NCBI RefSeq assembly: GCF_019393635.1
Contig: NC_057863.1
Span: 642,293,306-642,357,305, forward strand
Source: Dromiciops gliroides
Taxonomy: Eukaryota > Chordata > Mammalia > Microbiotheria > Microbiotheriidae
Length of the DNA stretch: 64,000 nt
Reading direction: 5' to 3'
Below, in pieces: positions 47,200-59,039 of this stretch. The notes beneath the pieces were generated by a model. The model did not search any database. It was not told where the DNA came from and saw nothing but the letters and a program-made list of their open reading frames with translations. Position 1 is the stretch's first letter. Every line of letters begins with the position of its first letter. Position numbers and translations under genes: made by a program.

Positions 47200-48930
47200 T
47201 TTTTCCAGATTCTCCATGTTTAGCTGATCTTTCGCCTCTGATTTTACTCAGGACGGTCCCTAATTTCCCACCCCACCCCCCAAAATCTTTTTTTTGTCCC
47301 AATTGGAAAATGGAACGGCCCAGGTACACCCAGGACGAGAGGGGTGGGGTTTGAGAGGTTGACCCCTCCCACCCTCTCTGGAGCCCCGGAAATGGGCAGG
47401 TCCAGGTTCGAGCCCAAGGAGGGCGACACCAAATGTCTGATGAATGGAAGGAGGTGGTAGGGCGCCCCCCTACCACTTTCACTAACTTTCACCTAGAAAG
47501 AACAGACCTCGAGTTCTGAGAAAAGGGGCAACAAGGAAGGAACCACCTGTGGAGGGTGGGCGGGACCTGGCAGCTCACCTGTCCGTCCTCCCCCACAGTG
47601 ACAATGGACCGACCCAGGTACACAGTCGGGAATGGAGCGGGCGGGAGATTCCAAATGGGCATCCCACGGGGGTAAACAGCGATTGGGCAAACCTTTGACC
47701 CGTTTGACGCTCTCAACTTTCTCCGCACAACTTTTCTTAGAGTCTTTTCCCTCTCGAGTCTCCGCCTAATTAAATTAATTTAACGGATTAACTGCTTTTC
47801 ATCAAAGTAAAACTCTGGACGTGTCCCTCGGGGACGACTGAGGGTAAGTGGGCCACTATCCTCCTGTGTACCCTCCCTCCATTCCTAGTTTCATGGTACA
47901 GCTCCCAGGAGTCCCTCCCTGAGGTCAACACCCTTCCCCCTCCGCCCCTTGCCCGGGAACCCGAGCCTCTTAAAGGGGCAGTTTTGGTGCGAAAGTGTCC
48001 TTCCCAAGTCCGGCCCGTGGAATAAATGCCACTGCCTTCTCTTCTAGATTTCCGGGCGTCACCTCCCCAAAGGGGCAGAACCCAGGGGAGACTGGGTCCT
48101 CCTGCCACCTGGTGGGTGTGGCAAAGATAGACAGACGGGGAGGCGCCGAGTACCTGGGATGCCCAGGTCCCCAGAGTCGTAGCTTAAGACATAAAGCCCA
48201 GTCCCCGTATTCAGAGCCTCTAAAATCTGGCACTAACCTCTTTTCTGCATCTATATCCTAAGACAACTCCCCGCTCCGGCCCCAGACGAACCTCTGCCAT
48301 CAGTGTGTGGGGTGTTCTCACTCCCCACCACTGTGGGCCTCAGTTTCCTCGTCTGTAAATTTAAAAGATTAAACTAAATCGTCTCCAAGGGCCCTTCTAG
48401 GTTCCACGGACCTCTGACTTTTGCTGTCGCCATTCCCGCTGCCAGGAATGCCATCTTCCTCCCCCCACTTCCCAGCTCAACTGAAATTCTAGTTCTTCCA
48501 ATAAAGCTGGTTCTGACCTCAAAATGGCTTTAGCGTTTTTCCTTGGTTGAGACCTTTCCTGTGGCGCCTGTCATTTTCCCCCTTAGATGGTGATGGGGCT
48601 GAAAAATGGAAATCCTGCTCCTAACACTCCCGGTGATATTGGACAAGTCACTTAACCTCTGGGCCTCAGTTTACTCTTTTGTGAAATGAGGAAAATAATA
48701 TGCCTGCCCCCTGACTATATTATTTCATTTTATCTATATCTTTATGATATAACAAGGACTATTATCAGAATTGACCTTCCTGCTTTTAATTTAAATACAT
48801 GAAAACTTTATGTCGCCCAACATTGGGAGGACCTGGCCTATTAGTATGAAATGACAAGCCCTGAATGGTCTCTTGAGCCTACAACCCCTTGCCCCACAAT
48901 GCCTGTATTAGCAAGGATTTGTGCTATCAT
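47200..48930. other. LSR-FAM187B interval, left part
   Basis: No gene recognised. Unique sequence upstream of LSR, with a MIR-like remnant near 48300-48400 and another near 48590-48700. Confidence 0.5.
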
Positions 48931-48938
48931 ATCAGTTT

Positions 48939-49096
48939 TTGTTTTGTTTTGTTTTTTTTAGTGAGGCAATTGGGGTTAAGTGACTTGCCCAGGGTCACAC
49001 AGCTAGTAAGTGTTAAGTGTCTGAGGCAGGATTTGAACTCTGGTACTCCTGACTCCAGGGCCGGTGCTCTATCCACTGCACCACCTAGCCGACCCT
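48939..49096 (-). mobile_element. WSINE1-like CORE-SINE with target duplication
   Basis: Flanked by CATATCAGTTT on both sides. Confidence 0.92.
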
Positions 49097-49682
49097 CATA
49101 TCAGTTTAAAGAAAAGAATGTTTCCCATGGCATTGAACTGGGAAAGGGGAAATTGTACCCTTTCTGAAGGGTCAGCATTTCCAAATATAAGGACTGAAAT
49201 AGATTTCCATCACCAGTGGTCTTACTAAGGAAAACTAAGATAAAGCATCTTTTCATTAGCCAGACTTTTTTCTTTAGAAATAGCTGAGTACCTAAAATAA
49301 AAAACTCTTGGCTGTCTCACAAATGCTAAACCTATTTTCACTTTTTGAAGAGTAGTTCAAATTATGCAACTACTTTAATGGTCTCAGTGATGGTTTTAAT
49401 CTGAAATAATATGTCTATTAGCTCTTGACTAGAGAATCTAGTTTATGAGACACTGAAAAGAACAAAGCTTGTAACTTTTAGCACTTGGGAACACAGAAAA
49501 TTTGGTTTGTTTTTTTATAATCACAAATCAACCAGCAGTTGGCCACACACAGACATTTTATTTCCAGTGAAGTAATTGTTTGAACAAGTTATCTGTGTAC
49601 TTCCATACAGTATGGATGATCAAAAAGCTGTAACTTAATTGCAATAAATCATTGAAAAAAAAATTTTTTAATCAGTGCTTTT

Positions 49683-50290
49683 GGGGCGGCTAGGTGGTGC
49701 AGTGGATAAAGCACTGGCTCTGGATTCAGGAAGACCTAAGTTCAAATGCGGCCTCAGACACTTGATATTTACTAGTGTGAAGCTTAAAAATCTGTGATAT
49801 CTAAAAATCTAATGTGTGGTCACCTTAAATTAGAAGCTGTAGCACCAGTCTTTGGGCATTAAGCATTTATTAAAGTATATTAGGGGTTAGCAAAGAGAGT
49901 GAGGAAAAGCCGCCTTCACCTAGCTATCCCAGAGAGTGAATTCCCTCAGTTCCACCAGAAACCCCCTGTCGAACCGGAAGAGGGCAGTCCACACACAGAT
50001 CCAAGCTAATTGGCTGATCCATTGATTGACATGACTTACAGGCGGTAGACATAACTTCTGGTCGCCAATTTGACCTTTGAAATCTCAGAAAGATCACCTC
50101 ATGCTTTCTCCTTAGGGCAGAACTGCCCTGGTTCCCACAATGTCTTTCTCAGCAGGGTGGTGGTGCTCTGATTCTCACACTCCCCCCTGTGCTTCATGAA
50201 GAAACATCATTTCCTTACATGAAGTACTAGCTGTGTGACCTTGGGCAAGTCACTTACCCCTCATTGCCCTGCACCCCCCCAAAAAAAAAA
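49683..50290 (+). mobile_element. WSINE1-like CORE-SINE split by an LTR
   Basis: Head and body at 49683-49775, core and tail at 50225-50290; the 449 bp between them is foreign. Confidence 0.85.
49776..50224 (-). mobile_element. LTR fossil inserted into a SINE
   Basis: 449 bp between two copies of TACTAG (49770-49775 and 50225-50230), a 6-bp duplication as made by class II (betaretrovirus-like) families. On the minus strand an AATAAA lies near the 3' part and the sequence ends AAGCTTCACA. It is younger than the SINE it interrupts. Confidence 0.7.
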
Positions 50291-51520
50291 CCAACCAGTG
50301 CTTTTGACTCTGTAGGTGACATCTTATAAATTTGAGGGTGAGAAAACTCTGGATTTTCCTTAGCTTGATATCATGGTGACCATGCACACAAAGGCACAAA
50401 ACATCTTGGGATTTGCCACTCAGAGAATTTTGTGCATGGGATTCCAGCTGCTGTTTTTTTTTTCTTTCATGTTTCCTTTTCCTTTTAATAAACCCCATTG
50501 GTTCCTTGTCATCTCCAAGATCTACATGCGTCTCTATGGTAGTGGACAGCCAATCTGGAGATTGGTCAAGATGTGAAATCCTCTATTTTATATTCCAAGC
50601 CCTTCATAATCCACCATTCCCCTTTCCCATCTTTATACACCCTATTCCTCTCCAAATGCTCTATGATTCATTGATACTGACCCCCTAGCTGTTCCTTCTA
50701 CAAGATACTCCCATTTTCAGACTCTGGGAATTTTCATTGACTTGTCCTTCATGTCTGCAATTCTCTGCCCTGCTCATCTCACTGGATTCCTTTAGGTCCC
50801 AGCTAAAAGCCCACCTTCTGCAAGAAGCCTTTTCTGATCTCTCTTAATTATAGTGCCTGTCGATTATCCCTAATTTAGCCTGTGTATGTTTTGTTTGTCC
50901 ATAGCTGTTCTCATATGGTCTCAGAATGTGAGCTCTGACGCTTTTGTTAGTTTGTTGTTATTGTTGCCATTGTTCTTTATTTGTCTTTGTATCCCCAGTG
51001 CAGTGCCTAGAACACAGTAGGTGCTTTAGTAAAGGACTGTTGTTGACTGCACTGGACATGAGCCTTGGAGGTCACCTTTTGGGTCTGAGAGGTTGCAGAG
51101 GTTTGTAGCATCAGCAGTGGCCCCAAAATGACGGGTGGCAGTAGCGTTCACCAGAGCAGCAGCATGTGGCAGGGAATGCATCTACATGGGAGAAGACACC
51201 AGGAGGAGTGTTGGCCCAAGCTGGCCGTTTTAGCAGCAGATGTGTTCAGAGTGTGAACATCTTAAGTGGTATGTTGTCAAACACCTAATGAGCGGTCCTG
51301 CTAACTGCTGGCAGTTCTGATGTATCTGATGATCATCCTCCTGGTAGAAAGAAACATTAGTTATAAAGTGTTACTGAATCCTACTTTAAGTTTGCCTTTG
51401 TGTGTGTCCTGTGTTTAACATTCCTTTTGTGTGCAGGATTTCTTTTTGGAGAGGCTCTAGACGGGAACCAATAAGTAAAATCACCCCAGGATTGCTACTA
51501 TGGGAGACAACATGGCAAAG
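50291..51520. other. Gene-free stretch
   Basis: No gene recognised. Old repeat-like phrases near 50690-51030 (TTTGTCTTTGTATCCCCAGT, ACACAGTAGGTGC). Confidence 0.45.
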
Positions 51521-51530
51521 AGGGAGAAAG

Positions 51531-51674
51531 GGGCAGCCAGGTAGTGAAGTAGATAAAGCACTGGCCCTGGATTCAGGAGGGCCTGAATTCAAATCCGGCC
51601 TCAGACTCTTGACACTTACTAGCTGTGTGACCCTGGGCAAGTCACTTAACTCCCTGCCAAATTAAAAAAAAAAA
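51531..51674 (+). mobile_element. WSINE1-like CORE-SINE with target duplication
   Basis: Flanked by AGGGAGAAAG (51521-51530 and about 51676). Confidence 0.9.
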
Positions 51675-52151
51675 AAAGGGAGAAAGTGAGAGTGAGAAAA
51701 GGGAGTCCTCTCTCATTTGAACTGGGCTCCCCCAGGACTGAACCCTGTCAAACCACATGCTTGGGCACAAAACAGAGAGTGGATACGGCCCCCTCCCTGG
51801 ACCCTGTGGTAGCCCAGAAGGACTTCTTTGAGATTAGAATTTTCTGTATCTGCCTTTATCTATATCTATATAGGTGTAGAACTGGGAGGAATAATCTTTG
51901 AAATAGAAATGAATTGTTATTGTTATTTAGGTGTGATCTTCAATGCCTCTGTGGATTATAAGACACGTGCCTCTGAAGAGAGTGGGAAGAAGGGGCAGGG
52001 GGAGCAGATACCCAGATGCCAGGAGGGCACAGGGCAGGGGGAGGGGGGGGCAGGGGAGGCAGGTGGAAAGGGAGTCGGGTTTCCTCAGGTTCCATTCCTG
52101 TGACTTCACAATAAGCAGATCACCCTGCTTCTTCTACCATCCCACTCCACT

Positions 52152-54690
52152 ATGCCTTCCATCTTGCTGTTTCTCTACCTTTCTCTTCCTGGCTTCTGGG
52201 CCTTGGAATCTCTTCAGTGTCCCCCAAGAGGTCACTCCTGCCTGGCCTTCATCACTCCCAACCCAATCACGCTGTCCTGCCCTGCCAAAGACTCCACCTG
52301 GCTCTTCCAGCCCCTATCTCACTCCTTCCCCAGGAAGAAACTGGTGCTCCCAGGGGTCAGTGGGGACCTACACCTACGGCACACCTCCACAGACCAGTCA
52401 GGCACCTACATCTGCCAAGATGAGGCAGGGAACACACGGGCAGTGTACAACGTGGACTTTCAGGATGGGACCAAGCTCTATCTCAGCCACAGTGAGCTGG
52501 GACAGCCGCCCCTGAGGAAGCAGACTGTGGGAAACGGCAGTCAGTGGGCACTCTTTACCCAGTGGGGTCCCTGGCAGACTTGCAACCGCTGCGGCATTCA
52601 GGGGGAGCGGAAGCGTGTGGGCTTGTGCTATGCAATGAGACCAGACCAGCAGGAGCTGCCCTGTGGGCTGGCCGACCTTAGGCCCCAAGAGCTCCACCGG
52701 GGACCCGAGCTGCAGATAGAAGGCTGCTTTGTGCCCTGTGTGCCCAACCCCCCGGAGTCCACAGTGGTGCTATATGGGACCTACAAGCTGGAAGATAATA
52801 GCGCCGTGTGGCTCAGTTGTCCCTTTGCCACCATCTACAGGTAGTAGGCCCCAGGCATCTTGCCCCTAGACTTTCCCTTTAACCCATAGACCACCCCGTG
52901 GCTTCCCCAAATGCTGGCATTCTCCTCACTTGGGTAAATCCTGCCTCCAGAGGTAGCTTATCCTTTCCTCTAGTCACCTACCTTAGGAAGTTAGCGCTTG
53001 TTTTCCCAAGGTAGTAATTACCTTGATTCTGGTGACATTCACCAAACCCTAACTTGTTTTCCTGCCCTGGGGTTCCCTAAACTGGGTTGTGGTTGTTCCT
53101 TCCTTAGCTTCCCCTTCCTCTCCACTCCTTCCTTCAAAACAGTTGGAGAACACATCATAACCTTCTTCTTCAGAGTTCTGAAACCTGTCTAGCTGCGGAG
53201 ACACGCCCCAGCTCTTAGAAACTCCTCTCTGCTCAGCGACTTCCCATTCAGCTAATGAAGTTAGATTAGTTGTGAGGCTGTCTGGCTTTTTGAGGTGTCC
53301 GGAGCATTGGACCTGGCTGGAGTCAGCAAGATATGGGTACAAATCCCACCTCAGACATGAGCTGTGGGACCCTGGGGAAATCACTTTCAGTAAAGAGAAA
53401 GGGTTGGACACAATGGCTTCAAGAGGCGACCTGTATGTGTCCTTCCATCCACTCAGACCCTGTGGGGACTCCAGGAGCGTAATGGCCATGCCAGCTTTAG
53501 AGGGACAATGGAGTTCCATTATCTTTAGGCCTGTGTGATTGAATTTTCCTTTTACTGATGATTTGGATGAAGGCAGAGATAGTACGTCATCACACCTGCA
53601 GATGACATGAAATGTGAAGGGATGACTAGCATGGTGACCAGCAACACTGCAAATCCCCCCCAAAAAAGAGCTGGATCGATAGGCTCTGGTCAGTCAATAA
53701 GCATTTTTTTTTTTTGGTGGGGCAATGAGGGTTAAATGACTTGCCCAAGGTCACACAGCTAGTAAGTATCAAGTGTCTGAGGCTGGATTTGAACTCTGAT
53801 CCTCCTGAATCCAGGGCTGGTGCTTTATCCACTGTGCCACCTAGCTGCCCCAACAAGCACTTATTAAGCACCTACTGTGTACCAGGTACCTTGCTAAGTG
53901 TTAGAGCTACAAAGAAAGGCAAAAGACAGGTCCTGCCTTCAAGGAGCTTACAATCTAATGAGGGAAATGAGAGGCAGAGAGGGAAGGGTATCCAGAGGAG
54001 TGTAGCTTGTGGGAAATGTTGAAATGACTGCCCTGGGCCCCTTCCTCAAAAAGACTATCTTCCCTCCACCCTCTCCAATCTGAGGGAGTGAGGGGCCCCA
54101 GGGCTGGGGGAGGGAGGAGGGTACCGAGGAGTTATAAATTTCAGAACTGATGTGATCTTGGATGAGTTTCTGGATACCGTGATGAAATCCATGTTGGCCA
54201 AACTCCAATGTTGAAACATAATTAGGACATACATGAAAGTCTTGGGCTTCGATGCAGAAATCCATTTCCCAGTTACAAGATGGAGAGGGTCCTCCTGGCT
54301 GTGGGGATGCTCAGATATCAGGCAGGGGAAAGGAGACAGCCTGACCCCACGTGTTTCCCTTACAGGCCAGTGAGCTGGGAGTCCGACCACATCTCCCCAA
54401 ACTGGCTCCAACAGCTGTCTCCCAACTACTCGGGCCCAATCCTGGATCTGCCCTCCGGAGGCAGTCGCCTGCAGGTATCCACTTCTGGCACCTACCGGTG
54501 CTCTGTGGGCCACAAGCTGGTGGGGCGCTTTGATCCCGCCTGGACCCACAAGACACCAGTGACCCATGGCCGGTCCGAACTGGTCCGCATCTACACTGTG
54601 ATTGAGGCCGTCATGGTTATGTGTGTGCTACTGCTTATTCTGCTCAGTTTCATCCAAATGTGCCGGACCAAACTGAGTACCATCGTCTAG
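52152..54690 (+). CDS. FAM187B: FAM187B-like Ig/TSR membrane protein
   Basis: Single-pass membrane protein of unknown role. Exons 52152-52840 and 54366-54690 join as AG|G in frame: 337 aa. A signal peptide (about 1-18) is followed by an Ig-like unit (C43 and C88 in GTYIC). Next comes a thrombospondin type 1-like motif at about 138-172 (WGPWQTCNRCGIQGERKR, then C), then a second Ig-like unit split by the intron (C223 and C275 in GTYRC). A helix follows at about 307-328 and a short cytoplasmic tail ends in KLSTIV. Identity rests on position (between LSR and the FXYD5 side), orientation opposite to LSR as in human, and architecture; the human protein could not be recalled residue by residue. The intron holds a minus-strand SINE at 53706. 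The 3'UTR is exceptionally short. Confidence 0.85.
53706..53851 (-). mobile_element. WSINE1-like CORE-SINE in FAM187B intron
   Basis: Reverse full-length copy, followed by an old L2-like phrase (53855-53965). Confidence 0.88.
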
Positions 54691-54696
54691 GAATGA

Positions 54697-54702
54697 AATA
54701 AA
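54697..54702 (+). terminator. FAM187B: FAM187B poly(A) signal
   Basis: AATAAA begins seven bases after the TAG stop codon. A GT-rich stretch follows near 54780-54815. The 3'UTR would be only about 25 nt. Confidence 0.72.
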
Positions 54703-55125
54703 GTGGGATCATGACACTCGTCTTGGGGCATGACTGGGATGGGGCTGGCCGGGGAGGGTAGAGCTTGGTGAGACTCCGTGCACATCTGCATGTGTATGTG
54801 GTAGGGGGTGTGCATGTGACCAAACAGTAATCTTCCATCCTTTCAAAGTACTGCTCATTCTGTAACCTAAGTCAGAGGTTCTCAACTTTCTTGGGGATCC
54901 TGGACATCTTGGGTAGCCCGGTAGGAGTCTTAAAATAATCATTTAAATGCACAAAATAAAATATAGCATATCGGGAAACAAAGGAAACCAATTATATTGA
55001 AACAAAGATGCATCCCATTCTCCCACACACACACACACACTCATGGATCTCCACTGAAATCTGTGGACCCTTGGTGAAGAATCACCGTCATAGATTAACA
55101 TGAAAAGTTAGAAAAAAAAGGGGGG

Positions 55126-55277
55126 GGGCAGCTAGGTGGTGCAGTGGATAGAGCACCGGCCCTGGAGTCAGGAGTACCTGAGTTCAAATCCAGCCTCAGA
55201 CACTTAACACTTACTAGCTGTGTTACCCTGGGCAAGTCACCTAACCCCAATTGCCTCACTAAAACAAAACAAAAAAA
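55126..55277 (+). mobile_element. WSINE1-like CORE-SINE
   Basis: Full-length. The flanks ATGAAAAGTTAGA and ATGAAAAATTAGA form a near-perfect duplication. Confidence 0.88.
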
Positions 55278-55315
55278 CATGAAAAATTAGAGCAACCTTT
55301 AAGAACAATTAGCCT

Positions 55316-55493
55316 AGGGCAGCTAGGTGTCGCAGTGGATAGAGCACCGGTCCTGGAGTCAGGAGGACCTGAGTTCAAATCTGACCTCAGACACTTAACA
55401 CTTACTACTAGCTGTGTGACCCTGGGCAAGTCACTTAACCCCAATTGCCTCACTAAAAATAAAAAAAAATAAATTTAAATAAATTTTTTAAAA
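55316..55493 (+). mobile_element. WSINE1-like CORE-SINE with target duplication
   Basis: Flanked by AAGAACAATTAGCCT; the core has a small TACTAC duplication. Confidence 0.92.
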
Positions 55494-55627
55494 AAGAACA
55501 ATTAGCCTACCTTCCACCCCTCTCATTTTTGCAGTGAAGGCACAGGGAACTTAAGTTAATGGACCAAGGTCACCCAGGTAACCAAGTATAATTTTCATCA
55601 TTTGAACCCAGTTCCTCTAACTCCAGA

Positions 55628-55870
55628 GGGCAGCTAGGTGGCTCAGTGGATAGCCTGGAATCAGGAAGACCCAAGTTTAAATCTGCCCTCAGACACTTCC
55701 TAGTTGTGTAACCTTGGGCAAGTCTCTTAACCCCATTTGCCTCAATTTCCTCATCTGTAAAATGAACTGGAGAAGGGAATGACAAACCATTCCAGTATTT
55801 CTGCCAACAAAACCCCAAAAGGGGTCATGGAGAGTCAGACATAACTGAAAACGACTCCATAACAACAACC
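55628..55870 (+). mobile_element. Longer MIR-related CORE-SINE
   Basis: Forward copy with the extended 3' half (AATGAACTGGAGAAGGGAAT ... ACTGAAAACGACTCC). Confidence 0.82.
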
Positions 55871-56050
55871 TTTGACTCAAAAGTCAATCCTTTCTTCCCT
55901 CCACTGTGCTAATCTTTCATTTTACAAATAAGAAAATTGAACCACAGAGAAATCAAGTTCCTCACCCAAGGTCACCATCCTGTCAGCGACAGGATTTGAA
56001 CCCGGGACCTCTAATTCTAAACCACCAAACCATATTTGAGACCCAGCATT

Positions 56051-56193
56051 TATTTTATTTTATTTATTTATTTTTTTGTGGGACAATGGGGGTTAAGTGA
56101 CTTGCCCAGGGTCATACAGCTAGTAAGTGTCAAGTGTCTGAGGCCAGATTTGAACTCAGGTACTCCCGAATCCAGGGCCACCTAGCTGCCCCA
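56051..56193 (-). mobile_element. WSINE1-like CORE-SINE with internal deletion
   Basis: Reverse copy lacking the part between CCAGGGCC and ACCTAGCTGCCCC. Confidence 0.82.
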
Positions 56194-56397
56194 AGACCCA
56201 TCATTTATTAGGCACCTACTGTGTACCAGACAATGGTGCTAAGCACTAATGAGGCAAAGAATGCCCAACGTCAGTCCCTACCCTCAAGGAGCTCACAGTC
56301 CAGTGGAGGAGAGATACTGTGCAAACTGTATATACAGGATAAATGAGAGGTCCCTAGTGACAAGTGCTGAAAAACACCATTTCCCCTATTTTTAGAT

Positions 56398-56543
56398 TTT
56401 TTTTTGGGGGGGGGCAATGAGGGTTAAGTGACTTGCCCAGGGTCACACAGCTAGTAAGTGTTAAGTGTCTGAGGCTGGATTTGAACTCAGGTTCTCCTGA
56501 CTCCAGGGCCGGTGCTCTATCCACTGCACCACCTAGCTGCCCC
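56398..56543 (-). mobile_element. WSINE1-like CORE-SINE
   Basis: Reverse full-length copy with a G-rich tail junction. Confidence 0.88.
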
Positions 56544-56599
56544 ATTTCCTCTATTTTTAAGTGAGGAAACTGAGGTCCAGCAACAATTGGTCTTTAGAT

Positions 56600-58040
56600 G
56601 CACACAGCTGAGACTAGGACTTTCAGAATGCTCCTGTGCCTCGCGGTACCTGTATGTCTCTGGGTTCTCTGTGTGCTGACACACTCTGCCAGTGAAGCCC
56701 TGTAGCCATGTGGATATGATTTGTGCAGTGGTCCAGGTACCACCTGAGTGTTAATGTGCCTGCGGGTAGTGGGGACTCTCATAGGAGTCGGTGGCTGGGC
56801 CTCTCGGATTCTACAGCTGTCCGACCTTTGCCCTTTCAGACACACCTGTCCCATGGCCCAACCCCTGGTTCTTTCAGCCCCAGCCTCTGCTCTGGGTGAC
56901 AGCTAGCCAGCCACTCCCTGTACATGTCAGAGAAGGTCACTTTCTAGCCCATCTATGTCCTTGGGAGGTGGGGGGAGGGTGGGGAGGGCTGGGACAACGA
57001 TTTCTCTCTTTATATAAAAGAGGAAACGAAGACAGTGGGGGCTCGAGTGCCCTGACTGAGCTCCGACAGCTGGGCCCTGGTGAGGGCTCCCCCCCCATGC
57101 CCACTGTTCTTCAACCTGACTCTTCCTCATCCTGCCCCTCCCACCACTGTCCCTTCTGGGCTCCTGCTGCAGCTCCAGGCCCGACGGCTCGATTCCAGCA
57201 GCAGAGCCTTCCCAGAACTTGGCTCCCCTGGGCAGTGCCCATAAACCCCGGGCGGGTGGTTCCTGGCGGTGCAGTGGACTCTGAGCCAGCTGGCTCCCTC
57301 CCTGGATCCGCGGTGCAGCAATGCTCCCTTTGCTCAGGCCTCACGTCAGCCCTTAGTCATCCTGGGCAGCAGACAGCAGGTCTGCCAAAGGCTGAGGGGA
57401 GCCAGAGATGGGACAAAGCAGGGCGGAGCCCGGGCTGGGCCAAAACCACAGCCCTAGGACCCATGTAGACACCTCTAGTTCAGTCCCCTTATTTTGCCTA
57501 AGGCTAAGTCACTTGCCCCAATTCTTACCAGTCATTAATAGCCAAGGTACATTTCAGCCCTTGGTCCTCTGACTTCAAATCCATCATTCTCAGGAGATCT
57601 GGGTTCAAGGCTTGGCTCCCAGGGTCCTTAGCTGTGGGAAGTTAGGCAATCCATAAACAAGCGTCAAGTACACATTAGGTCCTGGGCCCTGGGAACAAAA
57701 TGAGAGTGGTCCTTGTCCTCAGGGAGCTCATATTTTATCCAGGAAGAAAACACCCATATAAATGAGTATATACAATATATTCAAGGCAATTTCAGGGGAA
57801 AGCCTGAGGAGTGGGGTGAGGAGGGTGGGGAAAATCAGGAAGAAAGGCATGGAGAAGGTAACATCTGTGCTAAAAGATTCTAAGAGAATATATTCCTAGC
57901 TTATTCAGAGGTATGGAGGTAAAGTCCTGTGTAAGGGATGGGAAAAAGGCCAACTCACCTGGATGGTAGAGTGAGTGAAGGAGACTGATTCGTTATAACA
58001 TGAGAAAAGTCAGCTGAAGTTTACATTCTGCTACTTGGAT
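56600..58040. other. Gene-free stretch
   Basis: Single-copy GC-rich DNA (56.8-57.45 kb) and old repeat phrases. FXYD5 would be the next expected gene to the right; none of its transmembrane FXYD coding sequence was seen. Confidence 0.45.
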
Positions 58041-58049
58041 AAATTCAAA

Positions 58050-58290
58050 ATCTGATCCTGTTCAGTTGTGTGCAACTCTTCATGTCCTCACTTGGGGTTC
58101 TCTTGGCAAAGATGCTGGAGGGGTTGGCCATTTCCTTCTCCAGTTTATTTTACAGATGGGGAAACTGAGGCAAACAGGGTGAAATGACTGGGCCAAGGTC
58201 CCACAGATGGTAAATGTCTGAGGCCAGATATGAACTCAGAAAGATGAGTCTTCCTGACTCCAGGCCCAGAACTCTATCCACTCTTCCATA
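58050..58290 (-). mobile_element. Longer MIR-related CORE-SINE
   Basis: Extended reverse copy (CATTTCCTTCTCCAGTTTAT). Confidence 0.78.
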
Positions 58291-58327
58291 CGCAGAGTAA
58301 ATACAATGCAATTTTGTATTGTGAGCC

Positions 58328-58550
58328 TGCTAGGTGAAGCAGTGGATAGAATGCAGGGCCTGGAATCAGAAAGACCCTCTCTCTGAGTTCAAATTTGACC
58401 TCAGATACTTTCTAGCTGTGTGACCCTGGCCAAGTCATTTAACCTCTCTCAGACTCAGTTTCTTTAACTATAAAATGAGTACAATAATAGCACCTGCCTC
58501 CAAGGGTTGTCATGAGGATCAAATGAAAATATTGGCAGAGTGCTCCCTAT
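58328..58550 (+). mobile_element. MIR-like CORE-SINE
   Basis: Forward copy with GCTGTGTGACCCTGGCCAAG and a long 3' MIR part. Confidence 0.75.
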
Positions 58551-58601
58551 TAGAATTTTGTGGACAGGGAAGGGTAGGAGAATTAGTTGTGTTTACCCTT
58601 G

Positions 58602-58785
58602 CCTCTTTTTTTGGGGGGGGGGAGCAGGGCAATGAGGGTTAAGTGACTTGTCCAGGGTCACACAGCTACTAAGTGTCATATGTCTAAGGGTGGATTTGAA
58701 CTCAGGTCCTTCTGAATCCAGGGCAGATGCTTTATCCACTTCACTCCCTACCTGCTCCCTCCACAGTGCCACCTAGCTGCCTCCT
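58602..58785 (-). mobile_element. WSINE1-like CORE-SINE, diverged
   Basis: Reverse copy with a short insertion near CTCCCTACCTGC. Confidence 0.75.
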
Positions 58786-58814
58786 TCCCCTTGCCTCTTT
58801 CTGCATAGAGTAGG

Positions 58815-58938
58815 TTCTCTCTTTCTCTCTTCCCTCTCTCTCTCCCCTCCCTCTCTCTCAGTCTCTCTCCCCCACTCCCTCTCTCCCCCCTTTCTCTCCC
58901 TCTCTCTCTCAGCATCTCTCTTTCTCTCTCTCTCTCTA
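58815..58938 (+). repeat. CT-rich microsatellite
   Basis: Impure CTCTCT tract ending in TATATACACACATATATACA. Confidence 0.9.
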
Positions 58939-59039
58939 TATACACACATATATACATATATGTATATATTTTTTACTAAACCTCATCACTTATTAACATC
59001 TTATCAATTCTACCTCCATAGCACTTGCATCAATCAATC

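Noticed and set aside
56791-57468. 225-codon + strand frame
   Set aside because: No splice context, no recognised domain, and alternative frames are open too. Most likely chance in GC-rich DNA.
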